From an uncultured Oscillospiraceae bacterium (lineage in GTDB: Bacteria; Bacillota; Clostridia; Oscillospirales; Oscillospiraceae): DNA of 8,442 nucleotides. Positions 1 to 4,740 of the stretch are shown one piece after another. A program made the translations under genes and the position numbers. The notes beneath the pieces were generated by a model. It had not been told where the DNA came from. It saw nothing but the letters and a program-made list of their open reading frames with translations, and searched no databases. The first letter of the stretch is position 1; each line of letters begins with the position of its first letter. The DNA lies in contig CAJOFW010000129.1 in the NCBI GenBank assembly GCA_905234005.1, positions 1 to 8,442 of the forward strand, in the 5' to 3' direction.

Positions 1-1176
1 CGAGCCGGCGGAGACATAAACGGTCTGTACGTCGGCGGCGTCGGGCACGCGTGTCTCGAACCCGCCCGCGTCCGCGCCCAGACAGACGAACGCGAGCACG
101 GTGACGAGGGCGACGATGACGTATCCCTTCCAGCGCTTTTTGAACACGCGGAAGCTCTTCTGCATGAGCATCTCCGCGCCGAACCACCCGACGGCGGCCC
201 CGGCGAGAGCGAGCACCGCTGCCCGGACGATGGACGCACCGCCGCCCTCGTAGAGACGGAACCGGTACGCGCCGCCGCACAGCGCCGCGGCGGTCACGAG
301 CGCGCAGCCGAAGCCCATGCAGTACCGGAACACGGGCCGCAGCACCCGGACGGATACGATGTCCGTCGCGGTCTCCATCGCCCGGCGGCGATAGAGCAGA
401 AGCCCCGCCGCCGCGAACGCGGCGCCGACGGCGGCGTACACCCCGAGCCTTACGAGCATCGGGCCGTTCATAAGATACGACATGGCGCCGCTGTCGTTCA
501 GGAGAATCAGCGGCCTGCTGCTTATGAGCCACACAAGCGGCGACAGCCAGATGAGCCCCACATCGCCCGAGTCATAGCCGTACAGATACGCGGCCTTCAG
601 CGACTCGAGGCAGAGATACACCACCGGCGCGACAAGCTCGAACACGGCGTACACGAGCGGGACAACGAATAGATTGCCGGTCAGCGTGGCGCAGAACGCC
701 GCGAAGCCGTAAAACGTCAGGTTCAGCAGCAGCAGCGTCCCGAGGAGGCACAGCAGCACGGGCACATCCGGCCGGCCGACGCGGCTCTCCGCCGCGAGCG
801 TCACGAGCACGGCGAGCACGTCCGCCGCCGCGACCGGCAAAAGCCCCGCGAAGAAGCAGGAGCCGTACACGGCCCCGCGTGAGACGGGCAGCACGCCGAT
901 CAGCTCCGTCTGGCTGCGGCTGAACAGGTGACCGAACACACACATCGCCGTGAGCGCGCCCATGCCCGCCGCCGCGAGGACGAGGCCCTCCCAGCGGGTA
1001 TCGAGAAGACCGCCGGAAATGAGGTTCTGCGCGTAGACCGTGCCCGGCTCGAGATCGGTGAACTCCATGCACAGGATGAGCAGCAGAAACGCGAGATACG
1101 CCGCCCAGAGCGCCCAATAGCGCTTCATCGTCGTGCGCAGAAGCTCGGCGTTACAGAATGACGTTCTTGACTTCAT
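1..1176 (-). CDS. ABC transporter permease (YtrC/D-like), partial at left edge
   Basis: Membrane subunit of an ABC-2-type transporter paired with the upstream ATPase and GntR regulator; the substrate is unknown. The frame is open for 392 codons from position 1176 to base 1, so the C-terminus lies outside the window. The start ATG at 1176-1174 is chosen because GGGAGG sits 8 nt upstream and the N-terminus MKSRTSFCNAELLRTTMKRY matches the way such clostridial permeases usually begin. The internal ATG at 1128 would drop 16 residues and has no comparable site. Hydrophobic spans are visible at about residues 22-36, 63-84, 103-127, 138-160, 168-190, 243-262, 283-303, 315-334 and 351-367. A basic loop (SFRVFKKRWKGY, about 341-352) precedes the last span, and a probably extracytoplasmic segment (about 370 onward) is cut by the edge. 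The gene overlaps the ATPase end by 26 nt, which implies translational coupling. With the ATPase frameshifted, the transporter may be non-functional in this strain. Confidence 0.85.
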   Translation of the reverse strand, partial: MKSRTSFCNAELLRTTMKRYWALWAAYLAFLLLILCMEFTDLEPGTVYAQNLISGGLLDTRWEGLVLAAAGMGALTAMCVFGHLFSRSQTELIGVLPVSRGAVYGSCFFAGLLPVAAADVLAVLVTLAAESRVGRPDVPVLLCLLGTLLLLNLTFYGFAAFCATLTGNLFVVPLVYAVFELVAPVVYLCLESLKAAYLYGYDSGDVGLIWLSPLVWLISSRPLILLNDSGAMSYLMNGPMLVRLGVYAAVGAAFAAAGLLLYRRRAMETATDIVSVRVLRPVFRYCMGFGCALVTAAALCGGAYRFRLYEGGGASIVRAAVLALAGAAVGWFGAEMLMQKSFRVFKKRWKGYVIVALVTVLAFVCLGADAGGFETRVPDAADVQTVYVSAGS

Positions 1177-2028
1177 AGTCGACACCTCCCAGCTCGTAGA
1201 TGAAGATCTCCTCCAGCGTCAGGGGGACGAGATCGAGGTACACCGGCGCGGCGGCGCTGAGCGTCTCCGTGACCGCGTCGCGGCTGCCGCGCAGGATGAG
1301 CGTCTTCATACGGCCCGACTCCTCCGCGTGCACGATGTCCAGCCCGCCGGGCAGCGCCCCGCCGTCGGGCAGGACGAGCTGCGCCTTTACGATGCTGTCC
1401 TCCAGCTCGGTCAGATCGCGCTCGAGCATCATCCCGCCCCGGTTCATGATGCCGACGTGGTCGCACACGTCCTCCAGCTCGCGCAGGTTGTGCGACGAGA
1501 CGAGGACGGTCATGCCCCGCTCGGCGACGTCGCCCATGACGATGCCCCACACCTGCCGCCGCATGACCGGGTCGAGACCGTCCATCGGCTCGTCGAGCAC
1601 AAGCCCATCGCGAGCCAGAACGCCGCCTGCTTGCGCATGCCGCGTGAAAACCGCTTGACCGCCTGCTTCGGGTCGAGGGGAAACGCCTCGGCAAGATGCG
1701 AAAAGACCTCGTCGTCAAAGCGGGGGTAGAGCTTTTTGTAAAACCGGCGCATATCGTCTATGCTCGCCTGGGGCAGCACGGCCGGGTCGTCCGGGATGCA
1801 GGCGATGCGGGCCTTCGCAGCCGTGTTTTCAAATACCGGCTCGCCTCCGACGAGCACCTCCCCGGCGTCGGGCCGCAGTATGCCCGCGATGCAGCGGATC
1901 GCCGTCGATTTGCCCGCGCCGTTCGGGCCGACCATGCCGTATACGCTGCCCGCCGGCACGGTGAGCGTCAAGCCGTCCAGCGCCGCCGTGTCGTCAAAGC
2001 GCTTTGTCACCTGCCGCATTTCAATCAT
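1151..2028 (-). pseudogene. ABC transporter ATP-binding protein (YtrB-like), frameshifted
   Basis: Nucleotide-binding subunit that would power the permease encoded just downstream. It is read in two frames. The N-terminal part starts at ATG 2028 (GAGGAAA 6 nt upstream, overlapping the end of the GntR gene by 8 nt). It carries Walker A GPNGAGKST at residues 34-42 and the signature motif SRGM at about 128-131, followed by RKQAAFWLA. That frame then drifts into nonsense and stops at 1510-1512. Walker B (LVLDEPMDGLDP), the D-loop and the H-loop (VLVSSHNLRELEDVCDHV) continue in another frame down to the TAA at 1151-1153. The break lies at about 1603-1611. The spacing from the signature serine to the Walker B aspartate is about 16 nt shorter than the usual 24-residue spacing, so a short deletion is the simplest reading. 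The rest of the gene is well preserved in sequence and length, so this is a recent mutation or an assembly/read error. Gene identity is certain; its functional state is not. Confidence 0.85.
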
Positions 2029-2392
2029 CGGAATTTCCTCCTTCCGTCAGCCGGGCGGACAGCTCCGCCGCCGTCATGCCGAGATACATAAGCTCCGCCG
2101 CCGCCGCGTCGAACTGCTTTAAGAGCTCGGCGCGACGGGCGCCGCCGTCCGCGTCCCTCGCGGCGCATACGAAGCTGCCCTTGCCGTGGATGCTCCGGAT
2201 ATACCCCTCGCTCTCCAGCTCGCGATAGGCCCGCTGGATCGTGTTCGGGTTGATGGCGAGCTGGCCCGCCAGCTCCCGGACGGCGGGCAGCTTCTCGCCG
2301 TCCGGCATCGCGCCCGCGATGATGAGGCGGCGGATGCTGTCCTTCACCTGCTCGTACAGCGGACGGGAGTCCCGGGTGTTCAGGCTTATCAA
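2021..2392 (-). CDS. GntR-family transcriptional regulator, YtrA subfamily
   Basis: A 123-residue DNA-binding regulator that heads an ABC transporter operon, in the arrangement known for ytrA. The winged helix-turn-helix covers about residues 10-77: PLYEQVKDSIRRLI, then GEKLPAVRELAGQLAINP as the helix-turn-helix, NTIQRAYRELESEGYI, and the wing RSIHGKGSFV. The remaining 45 or so residues are helical and short, as in YtrA regulators, which lack a large ligand domain. The start is TTG at 2392-2390, chosen because AGGAGG (2400-2405) lies 7 nt upstream and the family N-terminus (ISLNTRDSRPLYEQ) begins there. It overlaps the ATPase start by 8 nt. By family analogy it represses its own operon and responds to a cell-envelope or antibiotic cue, but the cue cannot be read from the sequence. 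A candidate operator is at 2500-2522. Confidence 0.9.
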   Translation of the reverse strand: MISLNTRDSRPLYEQVKDSIRRLIIAGAMPDGEKLPAVRELAGQLAINPNTIQRAYRELESEGYIRSIHGKGSFVCAARDADGGARRAELLKQFDAAAAELMYLGMTAAELSARLTEGGNSDD

Positions 2393-2412
2393 ACGATCAC
2401 CTCCTGTGTTGT

Positions 2413-2433
2413 GCGCCGCGTTGTGTGCGGCGC
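2413..2433 (-). other. Leader hairpin beside the GntR ribosome binding site
   Basis: A perfect 7-bp GC stem (GCGCCGC with GCGGCGC) closes a 7-nt loop and ends 7 nt before the AGGAGG of the GntR gene, inside its roughly 125-nt leader. It does not cover the ribosome binding site. It could stabilise the 5' end or modulate initiation at the TTG start. The function is inference. Confidence 0.45.
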
Positions 2434-2499
2434 TCCGCGTGTATTGTCTGAACGGATTGTCGTATTGTGCGTTGAACTGTGTTCCATGCTGTGTTCTGT

Positions 2500-2522
2500 G
2501 TGTATTAAGTCATCTAGTACAC
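2500..2522 (-). promoter_or_regulatory. Candidate GntR/YtrA operator (inverted repeat)
   Basis: An imperfect palindrome with arms GTGTATTAAG and CTAGTACAC around a short centre. The two half-sites agree at 7 of 9 positions (GTGTA-TA core). It lies directly downstream of the -10 element at 2525-2530 and covers the expected transcription start, an ideal place for repression. The half-site resembles the GTGTACTA type reported for YtrA-like regulators. Autoregulation is inferred from position and family. Confidence 0.6.
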
Positions 2523-2524
2523 TA

Positions 2525-2553
2525 AGCATACACGATCCCGCGTCGTATGTCAA
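2525..2553 (-). promoter_or_regulatory. Sigma-A promoter of the GntR-ABC operon
   Basis: On the minus strand there is a perfect -35 TTGACA (2548-2553), a 17-bp spacer and the -10 TATGCT (2525-2530). Transcription would begin near 2518, within the palindrome described as the operator. This leaves a leader of about 125 nt that is rich in CA and includes two copies of GAACACAG (complements of 2477-2484 and 2489-2496). Confidence 0.8.
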
Positions 2554-2581
2554 GGGGAGGCGGCGAAAATTTACGCGGAAA

Positions 2582-2622
2582 CGAAAAAGGCAGGGCCTGT
2601 GAAACAAGTCCTGCCTTTTTCG
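2582..2622 (-). terminator. Rho-independent terminator after the 95-residue membrane protein gene
   Basis: A 13-bp perfect inverted repeat (2582-2594 with 2610-2622, core GGCAGG/CCTGCC) is flanked by A5 and T5 tracts around a 15-nt loop. It lies 35 nt beyond the stop of the gene ending at 2657 and just upstream of the GntR operon promoter, so it insulates that operon from read-through. It is near-symmetrical and could act in both directions. Confidence 0.85.
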
Positions 2623-2656
2623 TATTGCGGCTGTGCCTCGCGGCTGCGCCCTGTCA

Positions 2657-2944
2657 TTACGCCTCGCGTCCCGGCTCCGGCTGCTGCCTGTCCAGGCGGC
2701 TGTTGCGGAAGTACAGCCCGATGTCGACCGATACCATCACGATGTTCAGGATGTATATGGCGAGCACATAGGTGATATTCCCGCTGAGGAGCTTTCCGAT
2801 GATGCCGCTGACGTAGCCGAGCCAGATGAAGATCTCAAACACCAGACTCTTGCCCCGCGCCGTCCGGGCCGTCCACGATTTGTACACGGACACCGGCCAC
2901 GACACGCCGAAGCAGATCATCATGACCGCCTCGAAGATTTCCAT
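2657..2944 (-). CDS. Small three-helix membrane protein, SemiSWEET/PQ-loop-like
   Basis: A 95-residue protein with three hydrophobic segments at about residues 3-22, 34-54 and 57-79 and a charged, proline-containing tail. The end of helix 1 and the following loop, SWPVSVYKSWTARTARGKSL, resemble the PQ-loop of SemiSWEET/MtN3 half-transporters (the FLPQVIKTWKTKS pattern), with WP at 16-17 in place of PQ. The length and three-helix layout fit a SemiSWEET, which dimerises to form a small-solute (often sugar) pore. Helix 2 carries EIFIWLGYVSGIIGKLL and helix 3 YVLAIYILNIVMVSVDI. The substrate is unknown and the assignment is by pattern only; it could equally be an uncharacterised membrane protein. 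The ATG at 2944 has a weak AAAGGG about 11 nt upstream. The gene is monocistronic, with its own promoter at 3012-3040 and terminator at 2582-2622. Confidence 0.75.
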   Translation of the reverse strand: MEIFEAVMMICFGVSWPVSVYKSWTARTARGKSLVFEIFIWLGYVSGIIGKLLSGNITYVLAIYILNIVMVSVDIGLYFRNSRLDRQQPEPGREA

Positions 2945-2968
2945 ACCGTTTCATCCCTTTCCGATTTT

Positions 2969-2995
2969 CGCCGCCATGCCGCGGACATGGCGGCG
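2969..2995 (-). other. Hairpin in the leader of the small membrane protein gene
   Basis: A perfect 10-bp stem, CGCCGCCATG with CATGGCGGCG, around a 7-nt loop. It sits between the promoter at 3012-3040 and the start codon at 2944. On the transcribed strand it is followed by A residues rather than U, so it is not an intrinsic terminator. It may affect mRNA stability or attenuate expression. Confidence 0.5.
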
Positions 2996-3011
2996 TTCTC
3001 AACGGGGTAGA

Positions 3012-3040
3012 ATTGTATCACATCCGCCGGGGCGCGTCAA
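3012..3040 (-). promoter_or_regulatory. Sigma-A promoter of the small membrane protein gene
   Basis: On the minus strand: -35 TTGACG (3035-3040), a 17-bp spacer and -10 TACAAT (3012-3017). The expected start near 3005 gives a leader of about 60 nt containing the hairpin at 2969-2995. Confidence 0.75.
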
Positions 3041-3262
3041 TCGGCCCGCGGCGGCCGTGGGAGCGTCCCGGCGGCGGTTGTGGTTAGTCTGCCGTTTCGG
3101 ATTCTGCCCCGAGGCCGGCAGTGACCTCTTTCGGGTTTGTACGACGCCCGAATCGCCGTAAGCTCTACTCTATGCCGTAAGCATAGCGGAAAAATCGAAA
3201 CTGGAGCTAAACTATTCGTGAACAATTCGTGAACCCGAACCGAACCCGATCACAGTCCGCGA
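3041..3262. other. Gene-free region with hairpins and short repeats
   Basis: No supportable gene lies between the divergent promoters. Three hairpins follow one another: CTGCCG/CGGCAG (3089-3121) with an inner TCGG/CCGA stem, TTCGGG/CCCGAA (3130-3152) and CTATGC/GCATAG (3170-3186). A 9-bp direct repeat, GCCGTAAGC, occurs at 3155-3163 and 3174-3182. A 10-bp direct repeat, ATTCGTGAAC, follows at 3214-3234. I see no clear promoter driving this stretch and no T-tract ending it, so a structured RNA is possible but unproven. Confidence 0.5.
3214..3234 (+). repeat. Tandem 10-bp direct repeat upstream of the CoA-transferase promoter
   Basis: Two exact copies of ATTCGTGAAC begin at 3214 and 3225. The spacing is 11 bp, one helical turn, and the pair ends 28 bp before the -35 element. 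This geometry suits cooperative binding of an activator on one face of the helix. The binding protein is unknown. Confidence 0.55.
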
Positions 3263-3292
3263 TTGACAGCGGCGCGGTGCGTTTAGTATACT
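3263..3292 (+). promoter_or_regulatory. Sigma-A promoter of the CoA-transferase gene
   Basis: -35 TTGACA (3263-3268), an 18-bp spacer and -10 TATACT (3287-3292). Transcription would start near 3299, leaving a leader of about 33 nt with AGGAGG at 3318-3323 before the ATG at 3332. Confidence 0.8.
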
Positions 3293-3331
3293 GTACCCGG
3301 TAATATCGACGGATGACAGGAGGGAACGCGG

Positions 3332-4615
3332 ATGAACCGCTATCAGGAGGAATACGCCCGCAAGCTCGTCACGATCGACGAGGCGCTGTCGAAGCTGAAA
3401 ACGGGCGATATCATCGGCACGAGCCAGTGCGCCAACGAGCCGACGGCGCTGTTTGACGCGATGCATACGCTGCACGGGAAGATCGGGCCGGTGAAAATGT
3501 ACGGGCCGATGTGCTTTTTGCCGCATGAATTCATGCTGGATCCGAAGTATCACGACACGTTCAACATGGATGTGGCGTTTCTGATGGGCGACACCCGCCG
3601 CAGCCACGCGGTCGGGGCGCTGAACTATTACCCCACCGACCTGCACAACGGCCCGAGCCGCTGGATGAGCGTGAACGACGTGAACGTCTTCATCACCGCC
3701 GCGACGCCGATGGACAGGCACGGTTACATGAAGATACCCCTGTGCCTGATCCACGAGAAGGCGTTCTTCGAGGCGGCGGATACGGTCATCGTTCAGGTCA
3801 ACGAGAACCTGCCCGACGTCTGGGGCGACACGGAGATCCATGTCTCGGATGTGGACTGGATCGTCGAGGCGGATCTGCCCGAGAGCAGGCCGAACGAGAC
3901 GGAGACGACGATCGGACGGTACATCGCGGAGCTGATAAACGACGGCGACACGCTCCAGCTCGGCATCGGCGGCATCCCCGACGCGGCGGCGCAGGCGCTG
4001 TACGGCAAGCACGACCTCGGCGTACACTCCGAGATGATCACAAACTCCATGGTCGATCTTCTCGAGGCCGGCGTCATCACCGGGAAGAAAAAGAGCCTGC
4101 ACCGGGGCAAGATCGTCGGCGCGTTCGCCTTCGGCACACAGCGGCTGTACGATATGCTCGACAACAACCCCGGCGTCATGCTGCGGCGGGGAGATTATGT
4201 AAACGACCCGTGGGTCGTGGCGCAGAACGACAACTTCGTCTCGGTGAACTCGTGTCTCTCCGTCGATCTGACGGGACAGGTGTGCTCCGAGTCCATCGGC
4301 TCCCGGCAGTACTCCGGCACCGGGGGACAGGCGGACATGGCCGTCGGCGCCGCCCACGCGAAGGGCGGGCGGAATTTCATCGCGGCCCCGTCCACACGAA
4401 AGGGCGGCACGGTGTCCACAATCACGGCGCAGCTCGCGCCCGGCTCGGTCGTGAGCCTGAGCCGCAACCAGGTCGACTGCATCGTGACCGAATACGGCGT
4501 CGCCTGGCTCAAGGGCCGCAACCTCCGCCAGCGCGTGGAGAATCTGATCGCCGTGGCCCACCCCGATTTCCGCGCCGAGCTGCGCGAGCAGGCGAATAAG
4601 CTCATGCTCTGGTGA
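3332..4615 (+). CDS. Acetyl-CoA hydrolase/transferase family CoA-transferase
   Basis: A 427-residue cytoplasmic enzyme of the family that includes 4-hydroxybutyrate CoA-transferase, butyryl-CoA:acetate CoA-transferase and Cat1. It moves CoA between an acyl-CoA and a free acid such as acetate, typically in fermentation. The N-terminal domain is about residues 1-190. The C-terminal domain begins near 195 (IGRYIAELINDGDTLQLGIG) and holds the GIGGIPDAAA loop (211-220) and HSEM with the probable catalytic glutamate E234. CoA/acyl-site segments follow: SIGSRQYSGTGGQADMAVGA, STRKGGTVSTI, and the family C-terminus DCIVTEYGVAWLKGRNL...HPDF. The length matches the family. The start is supported by AGGAGG 8 nt upstream. 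The gene stands alone with its own promoter and terminator, so context does not reveal the acid substrate. It uses no TTA, CTA or TCA codons, consistent with high expression. Confidence 0.92.
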   Translation: MNRYQEEYARKLVTIDEALSKLKTGDIIGTSQCANEPTALFDAMHTLHGKIGPVKMYGPMCFLPHEFMLDPKYHDTFNMDVAFLMGDTRRSHAVGALNYYPTDLHNGPSRWMSVNDVNVFITAATPMDRHGYMKIPLCLIHEKAFFEAADTVIVQVNENLPDVWGDTEIHVSDVDWIVEADLPESRPNETETTIGRYIAELINDGDTLQLGIGGIPDAAAQALYGKHDLGVHSEMITNSMVDLLEAGVITGKKKSLHRGKIVGAFAFGTQRLYDMLDNNPGVMLRRGDYVNDPWVVAQNDNFVSVNSCLSVDLTGQVCSESIGSRQYSGTGGQADMAVGAAHAKGGRNFIAAPSTRKGGTVSTITAQLAPGSVVSLSRNQVDCIVTEYGVAWLKGRNLRQRVENLIAVAHPDFRAELREQANKLMLW

Positions 4616-4637
4616 CGGCCTTACGAAACGAATACGC

Positions 4638-4679
4638 AAAAAACATCTGTACGGACGCAGGCCCGTACAGATGTTTTTT
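4638..4679. terminator. Bidirectional terminator between convergent genes
   Basis: A perfect 17-bp inverted repeat (4638-4654 with 4663-4679) has an 8-nt loop, starts with A6 and ends with T6, so it works on either strand. It lies 23 nt after the CoA-transferase stop and about 60 nt beyond the end of the convergent beta-helix gene. It probably serves both. Confidence 0.9.
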
Positions 4680-4686
4680 CGGTTAA

Positions 4687-4726
4687 TTCAAATGAATTCA
4701 GATGTGTTCAGATGAATTCGGACGTA
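4687..4726. repeat. Four-unit 10-bp tandem repeat
   Basis: Successive 10-mers are TTCAAATGAA, TTCAGATGTG, TTCAGATGAA and TTCGGACGTA. They sit in the 3' region of the beta-helix gene between its stop and the shared terminator. The middle two units differ only at the last two bases and the outer ones have diverged. The period equals one helical turn. The function is unknown; slippage-derived sequence or a protein-binding array are both possible. Confidence 0.55.
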
Positions 4727-4740
4727 TGCGGGGACTGACC

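Noticed and set aside
572..1117. A 181-codon minus-strand frame inside the permease.
   Set aside because: Arg/Ala-rich out-of-frame product; the overlapping frame from 1176 encodes a coherent membrane protein.
1603..1611. Programmed ribosomal frameshifting in the ABC ATPase.
   Set aside because: No slippery heptamer or downstream structure is visible, and the local length is shorter than the family spacing. A deletion or error fits better.
2582..2622. Terminator for the GntR operon.
   Set aside because: It lies upstream of that operon's promoter; it can only end the 2657-2944 transcript or read-through from the other side.
3037..3225. A 62-codon minus-strand frame in the gene-free region.
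   Set aside because: It starts at TTG with no ribosome binding site, overlaps the promoter of the small membrane protein gene, and has no recognisable features.
3041..3262. A tRNA or known riboswitch in the structured intergenic region.
   Set aside because: No T-loop GTTCGANTC, CCA end or cloverleaf spacing, and no riboswitch core that I recognise; the stems are short and separate.
3212..4639. A 475-codon minus-strand open frame covering the CoA-transferase.
   Set aside because: It is an in-register antisense shadow caused by absence of TTA/CTA/TCA codons; the plus-strand product matches a known family throughout.
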